A stretch of DNA of 64,000 nucleotides from Rhizobium mayense (GCF_030272705.1 NZ_JARFYM010000022.1:1-64000), one strand, 5' to 3'. Positions 16,501 to 26,149 are shown, counted from the stretch's first letter. The notes: generated from the sequence alone by a model not told the origin. A program made the numbers and translations.

Positions 16501-16857
16501 GCTCGCTTGCGGTTTGTCCCGTTACACCTGCTCCATGACGTTCAAGGCGCGGTATTTGAGGAAATTTTCTAAAAAATTTAGTGCGTTAACCCTGTTGTTA
16601 AGTGCCGCGTTTCTGCAATTCATCCTATGAAAATTTTAGAAATTTAAGATATTTCTGTTTAAACGCCGGGTTGTATGCCTTACATAGGGTAAATTATATT
16701 TAGACAATCCTAAAAAATAAAGTTTTATTGCTAAGTATAACCAGGTTATATTTACCAAGTCGCTTAGCAGAATGTTCTATTTTCCCTGTTACTTCTGGGC
16801 TCAGGATAAGACGGCCTAGCTGCCGTCGTGTTTGCGATTGCCTGGAGGTACTACAGA
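16501..16857 (+). promoter_or_regulatory. AT-rich leader and promoter region of the aminoacyl-carrier cluster
   Basis: This 357-bp gap is strikingly AT-rich between 16540 and 16770 compared with the surrounding genes. It contains a 15-bp perfect palindrome, TATAACC-A-GGTTATA, at 16736-16750 and other A/T-rich symmetrical stretches. No coding frame here resembles a protein. GGAGG at about 16843 serves the carrier protein start. It is likely a regulated promoter, possibly silenced by a nucleoid protein. Confidence 0.6.
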
Positions 16858-17109
16858 ATGAATGAGACGATTCGCGAATTGCTGGCCAAGTTTGGTGCGC
16901 TCCCCGTTGCGGTGGATCAGATTACCGACGACGCCGATCTCTACGCGGCAGGGCTGTCGTCCTTTGCGTCGGTACAGCTCATGCTCGGCATCGAAGAGGC
17001 CTTCGACATCGAATTTCCCGACAATCTGCTGAACCGCAAATCCTTTGCGAGCATCGTCGCCATCGAAAAGACGGTCGCAATGATCCTGGATAGCCGAAAG
17101 GTCGCCTGA
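16858..17109 (+). CDS. Aminoacyl carrier protein (ACP-like)
   Basis: An 83-residue four-helix carrier protein. The phosphopantetheine attachment serine is Ser35 in AAGLSSFASVQLML, where the usual DSL motif is SSF. This variant and the position fit the stand-alone carriers used by amino acid:carrier protein ligases in Bradyrhizobium and Agrobacterium. The frame is open upstream, but the ATG at 16858 follows GGAGG at good distance. The stop overlaps the next start (TGATG). It would hold an amino acid as a thioester and not take part in fatty acid synthesis. Confidence 0.9.
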   Translation: MNETIRELLAKFGALPVAVDQITDDADLYAAGLSSFASVQLMLGIEEAFDIEFPDNLLNRKSFASIVAIEKTVAMILDSRKVA

Positions 17110-18302
17110 TGAACGTCGCGGTCGCTTTGGTTGAAGGCGGAGCCGGAGACAAAGCTGCGGTGCGCGCCGCGCGCGTCGCGGCAATCGCCGGCAAATATGC
17201 TGATATAGTCGACTCCGAGGGCCGGTTCCCGCGCGAGGCTGTGGATGCGATGCGTGCCGAGAGGCTGCTGTCGATCCAGATCCCTGCCGATCTTGGCGGC
17301 GAGGGGGCGTCGATCACCGAAATAGCCGAGCTTTGCTCGATCCTCGGCCAGGCCTGTGCGGCGAGCGCCATGGTTTTCGCCATGCATCAGATCAAGCTGT
17401 CGAGCCTGGTCGAGCACGGCGCCGGCAGCGATTGGCACCGCGAGTTCATGCGCCGTATTGCCAAGGATCAGCTTCTGCTGGCTTCTGCGACGACGGAAGG
17501 CGGCATCGGCGGCAATCTCCGCAACAGCATTTGCGCCATCAAGGTGGAAGGCGACCGCTGCTTCCTGGAGAAGGACGCGACCGTCATTTCCTATGGCGCC
17601 CATGCCGACGCGATTCTCATCACTTCGCGCAGCCATGCCGAAGCGGCCTCATCCGACCAGGTGATGACGGTCTTCCTTAGGGATCAATACACGCTGGAGC
17701 GCACCGTCGAGTGGAACACGCTTGGCATGCGCGGCACTTGCTCCGACGGCTTCCTCTTCAAAGGTGAGGCGCCGGCTGTGCAGATCCTGCCGAAGCCGTT
17801 TGCCGAAATTGCCGCGCAGTCGATGTTGGCAAGCTCGCATCTGCTCTGGAGCGGCGTCTGGTATGGCATCGCTGCCGATGCGGTAGCCCGCGCCCAGGCA
17901 TTCGTCCGCGCCGCGGCCCGCAAGTCGCCCGGCTCGCAGCCGCCCGGCGCGCTGCGGCTGGCGGAAGTCTCCAGCCTGTTGCAGATGGTGAAATCGAACG
18001 TCGTTGCCGGCCTGAAAGTCTATGAAGAGGCCAAGGTCGATGCAGACCGGCTCTCCTCGATGGCCTTCGCCGTCGCCATGAACAACGTCAAGATCGCGTC
18101 GTCGGAAATGATCCTGCCGATCATCAACCACGCGATGCTGATCTGCGGCATCATGGGCTACAAGAATGGTACGCCCTACAGCCTTGGTCGCCATCTGCGC
18201 GACGCCCATTCCGCTCAACTGATGATCTCGAACGACCGCATTCTCGGCAATACGTCGACCATGCTGCTCGTCCACAAACAAGATACCAGCCTATTAGGGT
18301 AA
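17109..18302 (+). CDS. Acyl-CoA dehydrogenase-family flavoprotein (probable carrier-linked substrate)
   Basis: A 397-residue protein with the three-part acyl-CoA dehydrogenase layout: N-terminal helices, a middle sheet with LLASATTEGGIGGNLRNSICAI and WNTLGMRGTCSDGF, and a C-terminal helical bundle with ICGIMGYKNGTPYSLGRHLRDAHSAQ. In many family members the catalytic Glu follows the RDA segment as YEGT; here the segment reads LMISNDRILGN, so that residue is missing. It is translationally coupled to the carrier gene. Known relatives such as PltE oxidise aminoacyl thioesters on carriers, so a carrier-bound amino acid is a plausible substrate (inference). A non-oxidative role is also possible. 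Confidence 0.85.
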   Translation: MNVAVALVEGGAGDKAAVRAARVAAIAGKYADIVDSEGRFPREAVDAMRAERLLSIQIPADLGGEGASITEIAELCSILGQACAASAMVFAMHQIKLSSLVEHGAGSDWHREFMRRIAKDQLLLASATTEGGIGGNLRNSICAIKVEGDRCFLEKDATVISYGAHADAILITSRSHAEAASSDQVMTVFLRDQYTLERTVEWNTLGMRGTCSDGFLFKGEAPAVQILPKPFAEIAAQSMLASSHLLWSGVWYGIAADAVARAQAFVRAAARKSPGSQPPGALRLAEVSSLLQMVKSNVVAGLKVYEEAKVDADRLSSMAFAVAMNNVKIASSEMILPIINHAMLICGIMGYKNGTPYSLGRHLRDAHSAQLMISNDRILGNTSTMLLVHKQDTSLLG

Positions 18303-18307
18303 TCGTC

Positions 18308-19216
18308 ATGGATATGCAGACCTCGTTTCTCGACCGTCTTTTCGATTCCGGTCTTCTGATCGACACCGGTGTTGACGGTCTCTATGGCCGGAGCGGCCAG
18401 TTTGAAGACGTCATCACCGCGTTCGAGCGACTGATCGACAAGTTCGGGGGCGCCGACGGTGCCGAAGCCATCCGGTTTCCGCCCGGCATGAACCGCGCCT
18501 TCTTCGAAAAGAGCGGCTACATGAAGAGCTTTCCGCAGCTCGCCGGCACGGTACACAGCTTCTGCGGCAACGAGCTGGATCACATGAGCCTGCTGAAGTG
18601 CATGGAAGTGGGTGAGGACTGGACGAAGGATCAGGAAGCGACCGACATCGTGCTGACGCCGGCGGCTTGCTATCCGCTCTATCCGACGGTCGCCAAGCGC
18701 GGCGCACTACCTGACGGCGGCGCACTCTTCGACCTGCAATCCTATTGCTTCCGCCATGAGCCTTCCAAGGATCCGGCTCGCCAGCAGCTCTTCCGCATGC
18801 GCGAATATGTCTGCATGGGCACCGATAAGCACGTGACGGATTTCCGCCAGAGCTGGATGGATCGCGGCGTCGAGATGATGAAGGCCGTCGGTCTGGACGT
18901 GACCATCGACGTCGCCAACGATCCGTTCTTCGGCCGCGCCGGCAAGATGCTTGCCAATAACCAGCGCGACCAGAACCTGAAGTTCGAGCTGCTGATCCCG
19001 ATCACCTCGACCGCCAAACCGACCGCCTGCATGAGCTTCAACTACCATCAGGACGCCTTCGGCGCGAAATGGGGTCTGAACTTTGCCGACGGCAGTGTCG
19101 CCCATACGGCCTGTGTCGGCTTCGGCTTGGAGCGTATCGCGCTGGCGCTGTTTCACACCCACGGCCTCGACGTCAAGGAATGGCCTGAGAGCGTGCGCAA
19201 GGCGCTGTGGGGCTGA
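18308..19216 (+). CDS. Amino acid:[carrier protein] ligase (seryl-tRNA synthetase-like)
   Basis: A 302-residue class II synthetase core without a tRNA-binding domain. Motif 2 is YCFRHEPSKDPARQQLFRMREYVCMG; motif 3 is CVGFGLERIALALFHTHG. Cys121, Glu166 and Cys269 occur with spacings of 45 and 103, the same as the zinc ligands (Cys131, Glu176, Cys279, from memory) of the Bradyrhizobium ligase Bll0957. Those enzymes activate small amino acids (glycine or alanine) with ATP and load the phosphopantetheine arm of a carrier protein. The carrier is encoded two genes upstream. The natural end product of such systems is not known. Confidence 0.93.
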   Translation: MDMQTSFLDRLFDSGLLIDTGVDGLYGRSGQFEDVITAFERLIDKFGGADGAEAIRFPPGMNRAFFEKSGYMKSFPQLAGTVHSFCGNELDHMSLLKCMEVGEDWTKDQEATDIVLTPAACYPLYPTVAKRGALPDGGALFDLQSYCFRHEPSKDPARQQLFRMREYVCMGTDKHVTDFRQSWMDRGVEMMKAVGLDVTIDVANDPFFGRAGKMLANNQRDQNLKFELLIPITSTAKPTACMSFNYHQDAFGAKWGLNFADGSVAHTACVGFGLERIALALFHTHGLDVKEWPESVRKALWG

Positions 19217-19224
19217 TCGTCTCC

Positions 19225-20184
19225 ATGGCTGCCGTCTTTCAGGGACTGAACCCCGCCGCTTACAAGCCGCATCCGTTGCACGACAGCGAACGCATGTGGC
19301 CGGAAAGCAATTGCTATATCGATCTCTGGATCGAGGTGCTTTCTAGCCGGAGACTGCCGCCGGAAGCCATGCTCGGCTTCACGGTGACGCAGGACTTCGA
19401 GGGCGATCAGTTCACCTTCTTCAAAGCGCCGCTCGAAGATCTGGAGGCGCTCTACGGCATCCGCTGTACCGAACTGGCAATCTACGACAAGGTGCAGCAC
19501 CATGTCGCTGAGCAGATCGGTCGTGGCCGGCTTTGCCTCGTCGAGATGGATTCCTTCTATATGCCCGACACACAGGGTGTGGGTTATCGCCGCGAGCACG
19601 GCAAGACGACCGTCGCTATCAACAGGCTGGATATGGCGGGCCGGGAGCTCGACTATTTCCACAACGGCGGCTTCTTCCAGCTGTCCAGCGAGGATTTCGA
19701 CGGGCTGTTCCAACTGCATCTGACGGAAGAGGATCTGCCCTTCCTGCCCTATACCGAATTCGCGAAGTTTCCGGAGAGCACGCCGGGCGATGCGGCCATC
19801 CGGCAGACATCCAGGCAACTTCTGGCCTTCCATTTCCGCCGTCGTCCAACGGCCAATCCCGTCCGCGCCTTCGCAGCGGTTTTCCCGGCACAGGTGGAAG
19901 CGGTGGCCGAGCGGCCTTTCGGCTTCTTCCACAAATATGCCTTCAATACGCTGCGCCAGCTCGGCGCCAATTTCGAGCTGGCGGGCAGTCATCTCGACTG
20001 GCTGTCGGCGGATTTTTCCGAGGCGGCCAGTGCGGCACGGCGGATCTCGGAAGTGGCGAAATCGGTACAGTTCCAGCTTGCCCGCGCCATAACCCGCAAG
20101 AAATTCGAGCCCCTGCAGACGGCCCTTGATCCGGCTGCGGATGCATGGGATTCCATGATGGGGCTGCTTGAACAAAAGCTTTAG
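19225..20184 (+). CDS. DUF1839 protein, candidate acyltransferase of the carrier cluster
   Basis: A 319-residue cytoplasmic protein of the DUF1839 family, found next to amino acid:carrier protein ligases. The frame opens at a GTG inside the ligase gene (19207), but the ATG at 19225 fits the family N-terminus. Sequence features recall the BtrH-type cysteine acyltransferase fold: ESNCYIDLW with Cys30, then RLCLVEMDSFYMPDT, then REHGKTTVAINRLD with His125 and Asp136. Such enzymes move an aminoacyl group from a carrier protein to an acceptor. This assignment is my inference and not an established function. The C-terminal half is helical and unremarkable. Confidence 0.85.
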   Translation: MAAVFQGLNPAAYKPHPLHDSERMWPESNCYIDLWIEVLSSRRLPPEAMLGFTVTQDFEGDQFTFFKAPLEDLEALYGIRCTELAIYDKVQHHVAEQIGRGRLCLVEMDSFYMPDTQGVGYRREHGKTTVAINRLDMAGRELDYFHNGGFFQLSSEDFDGLFQLHLTEEDLPFLPYTEFAKFPESTPGDAAIRQTSRQLLAFHFRRRPTANPVRAFAAVFPAQVEAVAERPFGFFHKYAFNTLRQLGANFELAGSHLDWLSADFSEAASAARRISEVAKSVQFQLARAITRKKFEPLQTALDPAADAWDSMMGLLEQKL

Positions 20185-20191
20185 TGGCACA

Positions 20192-20230
20192 TGATCCTAT
20201 CCAAAAAGCTGCTTTGCACTTTTAGGATCA
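20192..20230. repeat. Short palindromic repeat, family with copy at 42400
   Basis: TGATCCTA (20192-20199) and TAGGATCA (20223-20230) are inverted, with an internal CTGCTTTGCACTTT-type loop. A related copy (TGATCC...GGATCA with GCGTCGCACTTTTT) is at 42400-42432. It sits between the DUF1839 and GH2 genes. Confidence 0.6.
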
Positions 20231-20251
20231 AGTTTTGAGCCGGGAGATCCA

Positions 20252-22723
20252 ATGCACGGGCGTTTGGCAAGCTTTGGCGGCGAGACGCTGCTGAGCGAAG
20301 GATGGAATCTGGTACTGACGGATGCGGGCGCTTGCGCCTCGCCTTCGGACCTGCCGCTTTCGGCGGGGTTCATCCCGGCGTCGGTGCCAGGCACGGTGGC
20401 CGAGGCCCTGGAAAAGGCCGGTCTCTTCAATCGAGAGCATCCCCATCCGCTGAACGACAAGGACGCCTGGTATCTTTGCCGATTGGTCGATGCCGACCCT
20501 GGCAACGCGGTTCTCAGGCTCGCGGGCTTGGCGACGCTCTGCGAAGTCTTTCTGAACGGCAGAAAAATCCTCGTCTCCGAGAGCATGTTCGAGGCGCACG
20601 AACTCGCCGTTCATCTGCTTGGCGGCGACGAGCTGGCACTGTGTTTTCGCGCCCTGGAACCACGGCTTGCCGAACCCGGCCCAAGAGCCCGCTGGCGGCC
20701 TCAGATGATCACTCCGCAGGGGCTGCGCCTGGTTCGCGCGACCCTGCTCGGCCACATGCCCGGCTGGTGCCCGGAAATCCACGCCGTCGGTCCGTGGCGG
20801 TCGATTTCGCTGTTGCGGCCGCATAATCCCGTCATTCGCGATCTTTCGATGCGTCCAGACCTGTTAGAAGACGGCGAAGGCCGGCTTTATGCCTCACTCT
20901 CGATCCAGGGACATGTCGGCGAGATCGTGCTTCGCTGCGGCAACGTCGAGCAGGCGTTCGTGAAAGACAATAACGGTCATTGCACTGCGATCCTGAAAAT
21001 CCCCGGCGTGACGCCATGGTGGCCGCACACCCACGGAACACCCTATCTCCACGATGTCGCGCTGATCGTCGATGGCGTCGAACATCCGATCGGGCGCACG
21101 GGCTTCCGCCGGCTCGCGGTAGACCGCGGCGCGGACGGACGGGATTTTGCGCTTGTCCTCAATGGCGAGCGCATCTTCTGCCGCGGCGCCGTCTGGACGA
21201 CGGCGGATGTTGCCCGTCTGCCCGGCGGCCGAGAAGATTACGAGCCCTGGTTGCGGCTGGCGGCGGAGGCGGGCATGAACATGGTCCGCATCGGCGGCAC
21301 CATGGCCTATGAGACCGCGGAGTTCTTCCGGCTCTGCGACGAACTCGGCCTGCTGGTCTGGCAGGATTTCATGCTCGCCAATTTCGATTATCCAAAGAAC
21401 GACAAGGTATTCAACGCCCATGTCGAGGCGGAAGCGGCGCAGCTTCTTTCCGGAACACGCCTGTCACCGTCGCTCGCTGTGCTGTGTGGCGGCAGCGAGA
21501 TGTATCAGCAGGCGGCGATGCTCGGATTGCCGGAACGGTTTTGGGCAAGCCCAATTGTCGAGGAGATCATTCCGGCCGTCGTTAAGGCCTTACGCCCTGA
21601 TGTTCCCTATGTCGTCAATTCTCCCTCGGGCGGCGCTATGCCGTTTGCCCCGAATGCGGGCGTGACGCATTACTATGGTGTTGGGGCCTATATGCGGCTG
21701 CTTGGCGATGCACGCCGTGCCGATGTCCGATTTGCGGCGGAAAGCCTGGCTTTCGCGCATGTGCCGCAAGCGCGGACCTTGGCGCGGCATCTGCCGGTCC
21801 CGGCAGTCCATAGCCCGCTATGGAAAGAGCGCGTGCCGCGTGATCGTGGTGCTTCCTGGGATTTCGAGGATGTGCGCGACCATTATTTGACGGAACTCTA
21901 CGGCTTCGAACCGAACCGACTGCGGCGGGAGGATCCGGGTCTCTATCTCGATCTGTCGCGAGCCGTTACCGGGGAAGTCGCGGAAGAGACCTATGCCGAA
22001 TGGCGCCGCCAGGGCTCCGGCTGCAACGGTGCCCTCGTCTGGACATTGCAGGACCTGCTGCCCGGCCCCGGCTGGGGCGTGATCGATTCCACGGGCGAGC
22101 CGAAACCCATATGGTATGCGCTCCGCCGCGCCTTCCGGCCGGTACAGGTATTGCTCACCGACGAAGGCACCAATGGCCTCGACGTGCATGTCATCAACGA
22201 AAGCGATGTTGCCCTTGACCTCGATCTCGATGTGGCTTGCCTACGAGATGGGCGGCAAACCGTGGTCAGCGGCACGCGGGAGTTATCGGTCGAAGCCCGC
22301 GGCAAGCACAAGATCGCCTGCACGGATCTCTTCGGCGCTTTTTTCGACACGACCTATGCCTTCCGCTTCGGCCCGCCGTCGCATGACGTTACGATGGCGC
22401 GTCTCACCGCGCGTGAGACCGGGGCGCTGATCGCGGAAGCCTTCTATTTTCCGTTGGGCAGGACGAAAGCCTTCCGTGACGCTGAAATCACGGCATCCGT
22501 CGCGCAGCAGGACGATCACTGGTTCCTCGATCTGCGCAGCGACCGGCTGGCGCAATCGGTCCAGATCGATTTCGAAGCCTTTCGGGCGGAGGATGACTGG
22601 TTTCACCTGTCGCCGGGTGTGACGCGGCGGTTAAGGCTATACCGGAGAGAGGGTGCTCCGGCCGATGCCATCCCATCCGGCCAGATCCGCACTATCGGCA
22701 GCCGGCGGATCGTGGAGGTCTGA
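20252..22723 (+). CDS. Glycoside hydrolase family 2 protein (beta-mannosidase-like)
   Basis: An 823-residue protein with GH2 architecture: an N-terminal jelly-roll sugar-binding domain (residues about 5-185; AWYLCRLVDADPGN, LAGLATLCEVFLNGRKI), an immunoglobulin-like domain, a TIM barrel starting at VLNGERIFCRGAVW, and C-terminal beta domains. The putative acid/base Glu is in LCGGSEMYQQ (usually GNNE) and the nucleophile in RFAAESLAF (usually SEFGF), so both catalytic positions are present in altered contexts. No signal peptide is seen, so it acts in the cytoplasm. It lies 67 bp behind DUF1839 on the same strand and may be part of that operon; the link is contextual. Confidence 0.85.
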   Translation: MHGRLASFGGETLLSEGWNLVLTDAGACASPSDLPLSAGFIPASVPGTVAEALEKAGLFNREHPHPLNDKDAWYLCRLVDADPGNAVLRLAGLATLCEVFLNGRKILVSESMFEAHELAVHLLGGDELALCFRALEPRLAEPGPRARWRPQMITPQGLRLVRATLLGHMPGWCPEIHAVGPWRSISLLRPHNPVIRDLSMRPDLLEDGEGRLYASLSIQGHVGEIVLRCGNVEQAFVKDNNGHCTAILKIPGVTPWWPHTHGTPYLHDVALIVDGVEHPIGRTGFRRLAVDRGADGRDFALVLNGERIFCRGAVWTTADVARLPGGREDYEPWLRLAAEAGMNMVRIGGTMAYETAEFFRLCDELGLLVWQDFMLANFDYPKNDKVFNAHVEAEAAQLLSGTRLSPSLAVLCGGSEMYQQAAMLGLPERFWASPIVEEIIPAVVKALRPDVPYVVNSPSGGAMPFAPNAGVTHYYGVGAYMRLLGDARRADVRFAAESLAFAHVPQARTLARHLPVPAVHSPLWKERVPRDRGASWDFEDVRDHYLTELYGFEPNRLRREDPGLYLDLSRAVTGEVAEETYAEWRRQGSGCNGALVWTLQDLLPGPGWGVIDSTGEPKPIWYALRRAFRPVQVLLTDEGTNGLDVHVINESDVALDLDLDVACLRDGRQTVVSGTRELSVEARGKHKIACTDLFGAFFDTTYAFRFGPPSHDVTMARLTARETGALIAEAFYFPLGRTKAFRDAEITASVAQQDDHWFLDLRSDRLAQSVQIDFEAFRAEDDWFHLSPGVTRRLRLYRREGAPADAIPSGQIRTIGSRRIVEV

Positions 22724-22748
22724 TTGAGGTGCGGCAAGCAAGCCGCCC

Positions 22749-22773
22749 TATCTCGCCCTTGGTGGGCGAGATA
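22749..22773. terminator. Bidirectional hairpin between convergent genes
   Basis: TATCTCGCCC and GGGCGAGATA form a perfect 10-bp stem with a TTGGT loop. It lies between the GH2 gene (plus) and the ABC ATPase gene (minus). There is no U-run on either side, so it may be a transcript-stabilising end and not a strict intrinsic terminator. Confidence 0.55.
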
Positions 22774-22798
22774 ACTCAGTGTCCGCCGCTGGCTCCGG

Positions 22799-23878
<1,080 letters not shown>

Positions 23879-23922
23879 GGGCGCTTCCTCCTTGTTCGTC
23901 CTGATGGCTTGCGCGGCCGGCG

Positions 23923-24993
23923 TCATGCTGGCCTCCAGCTCTTATATTTCGTGCTTTCCGGGCCGACCGGAAAGCGGACTTCGGTGCGCGTTTCCGACGA
24001 TTCGTAGAACGCGGTTACCAGCTCCAGCGCCTGGCGGGCGTCGACCGTGGTCACGGGCAGCGGCCCGCCGGAAACCAGCGCCTCATGGAACAGCTTCATC
24101 TGCGTGTTGAAACGGATCGGCACCGGTGTCCAATCGGCAAGCAATGCATCGATCTTCGCTGCCACCTCATCATTGGCCGGGATGATCTTCCACGGGTCCT
24201 GGCCGGGGCTGTAGGGCTCATGGTTGCTTTCGATCAGGACGTTTTCGAAGGCGAGGCGCAGGCGGCTGATCTGTTCCTGGGAACCGAGTGTCGCACTGAT
24301 CGTCGCGAGCGCGCCGTTCTCCATCAGCAGGCTGGCGCTGGCGCAATCTTCCACTTCGATATCGTTGACGCGCGTGGCGACGCGGCCGAAGAGGCCGGCA
24401 ATCGGCCCCATCAGATAGGTCAGCATGTCGTGCAGATGGATCGAATGCGTCATCAGCACGCCGCCGAGTTCCGTCGCCCATTTGCCGCGCCAGGGAACGG
24501 CATAATATTCTCCGGTACGGACCCAGTGGGTTTCGGAGGTGGCGACATAGGGCTTGCCGGCGATGCCGGCGTCGATGATGCGCTTGGCCTTCTGGATGCC
24601 GTCGCCATAACGGTATTGGAAGATCGGCATCAGCTTGCCCTTGGCCGTCTTTTCCGCCGCGATGACGGCGTCGATATCGGCGAGCGAGCCGACCAGCGGC
24701 TTTTCGCAGACCACGTGCTTGCCTGCGGCGAGCGCCTGCAGAATCAGCTCGAAATGCGAACCGGGCGGCGTGCAGATATCGATAATATCGATGTCCGGCA
24801 TGTTCAGGACCTCGACGAAATCCTTGATGCGCCTCGCGATGCCGAATTCGTCGCCGATGGCATTCAGGCGCTCCTCGTTGAGATCGCAGACCACGGCGAC
24901 TTGGAAGCGGTCCGGATGCGGCAGATAGCCTTCGACAATATGCGAGCGGCCGATGCCGAGACCGATGACCGCAACTTTCTTTACGTCGGACAT
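23923..24993 (-). CDS. Gfo/Idh/MocA-family NAD(P)-dependent sugar dehydrogenase
   Basis: A 356-residue oxidoreductase. The N-terminal Rossmann fold begins VAVIGLGIGRSHIVEGYL; the catalytic EKP motif is in HVVCEKPLVGSL near residue 100; the C-terminal sheet domain includes VEDCASASLLMENGALATISATLG. The ATG at 24993 is preferred over a TTG two codons earlier. It lies between the ABC ATPase and a second Gfo/Idh gene, so it probably oxidises or reduces the sugar imported by this transporter. Substrates of related enzymes include inositols, glucose derivatives and 3-keto-glycosides. Confidence 0.92.
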   Translation of the reverse strand: MSDVKKVAVIGLGIGRSHIVEGYLPHPDRFQVAVVCDLNEERLNAIGDEFGIARRIKDFVEVLNMPDIDIIDICTPPGSHFELILQALAAGKHVVCEKPLVGSLADIDAVIAAEKTAKGKLMPIFQYRYGDGIQKAKRIIDAGIAGKPYVATSETHWVRTGEYYAVPWRGKWATELGGVLMTHSIHLHDMLTYLMGPIAGLFGRVATRVNDIEVEDCASASLLMENGALATISATLGSQEQISRLRLAFENVLIESNHEPYSPGQDPWKIIPANDEVAAKIDALLADWTPVPIRFNTQMKLFHEALVSGGPLPVTTVDARQALELVTAFYESSETRTEVRFPVGPESTKYKSWRPA

Positions 24994-25000
24994 GTGCAAA

Positions 25001-26026
25001 TTACCTTTGTACGCTGTTGAGCGATGTAGCTTCAGCCAGAGCCTGCGCCTTCAGCGCCAGCTCCATGGCTTTGAAGCAATGGTCTTGTCCCATCGCTGTT
25101 TCGGTGCGGTCCCTGATGTCAGCGGCCAGTTGCCGGCCGTAAGGCAGCTCTACGCCGCCGCAATCGATATGCTGCATACCCTTGCGGTCGGTGAGGAAAA
25201 GATGGTCCGTGCCGGGACGGCCGGCGACATCGATATATTTGCGCAACTCAATCGTGCCTTCCGTGCCGACGATGAAGAGGCGGCCGTCGCCCCAGGTGGA
25301 AAGTCCGTCGGGCGTGAACCAGTCGACGCGGACATAGCCGGTGACATCAGGCGTGCGCAGGTGGAAATCGCCGTAATCCTGCAGGCCGGGCGTGTCGGGA
25401 TTGGCACGGTTTGAGACCGTCGCCGACAGAATCTCGGCTTCCAGCGAGTCCGCGAAAAACAGGAACTGCTCGCATTGATGCGAAGCGATGTCGGTAATGA
25501 TGCCGCCATAGCGCTTACGGTCGAAGAACCATTCCGGCCGGGTCGGCTTGCGCAGCCGGTGCGGCCCAAGACCGGTCGTGTGGATCACCTTGCCGATCGC
25601 GCCGGCCTTGACCAGTTCGCCTGCCTTGACGGTGGATGCCGTCTCGAAGTGTTCGGAATAGAGGATGGAGACGATGCGCTTGGTCTCGGCTTGTACCTTT
25701 CGCACTTCCGCGAGCTGATCCAGCGTCACCATGCCGGGCTTGTCGAGCATCACGTCCTTGCCGTGGCGCATGGCCTCGACGGCAAGGCCGGCCCGCTCGC
25801 TGGACACGGCCGCGCTGACAATGAGCGCGATGGAGCTATCTTCCAGAATTTCCCTCTTGTCGGCAACGCGTCTCGCCTGTGGAAAGCGTCCGGCGAAGAT
25901 GGCGGCGAGGTCGTCCTCGGCGGCATGGAAGGCGACGAGTTCGGCGCCGGCCCGCAGCATGACGTTGACCTGGCCGTAGATGTGATCGTGATTGAGGCCG
26001 ATGGCGGCAAAGCGCAGCGCGCTCAT
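25001..26026 (-). CDS. Gfo/Idh/MocA-family oxidoreductase with DKP motif
   Basis: A 341-residue oxidoreductase. The N-terminus FAAIGLNHDHIYGQVNVML replaces the usual GxGxxG with GLNHDH. The EKP motif is DKPGM (DVMLDKPGMVTLDQL), and the C-terminal half has GIITDIASHQCEQFLFF. These changes are shared with a subgroup of Gfo/Idh proteins and may alter cofactor use. AAAGGA precedes the start. It begins after a 171-bp repeat-filled gap from the permease genes and ends 7 bp before the next dehydrogenase start. Confidence 0.88.
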   Translation of the reverse strand: MSALRFAAIGLNHDHIYGQVNVMLRAGAELVAFHAAEDDLAAIFAGRFPQARRVADKREILEDSSIALIVSAAVSSERAGLAVEAMRHGKDVMLDKPGMVTLDQLAEVRKVQAETKRIVSILYSEHFETASTVKAGELVKAGAIGKVIHTTGLGPHRLRKPTRPEWFFDRKRYGGIITDIASHQCEQFLFFADSLEAEILSATVSNRANPDTPGLQDYGDFHLRTPDVTGYVRVDWFTPDGLSTWGDGRLFIVGTEGTIELRKYIDVAGRPGTDHLFLTDRKGMQHIDCGGVELPYGRQLAADIRDRTETAMGQDHCFKAMELALKAQALAEATSLNSVQR

Positions 26027-26053
26027 GCGACATTTCCTTTCAGTGGGTTTATC

Positions 26054-26149
26054 GAGAGCATTTCCGTCTCCAATGAAGCTTGGAAATGCTCTCTGTTTGT
26101 TTCACGCAATTCCGGACGCAAAACCGCTTCGCACTATTGCTGGAATTGC
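26054..26149. repeat. Two adjacent palindromic repeats in a transporter operon gap
   Basis: First palindrome: GAGAGCATTTCC (26054-26065) against GGAAATGCTCTC (26082-26093), perfect over 12 bp. Second: GCAATTCC (26106-26113) against GGAATTGC (26142-26149), with an internal GACGCAAAACCGCTTCGCA stretch that is typical of small dispersed repeats in rhizobia. The gap lies between the permease and dehydrogenase genes, so it may tune their relative expression. Confidence 0.65.
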
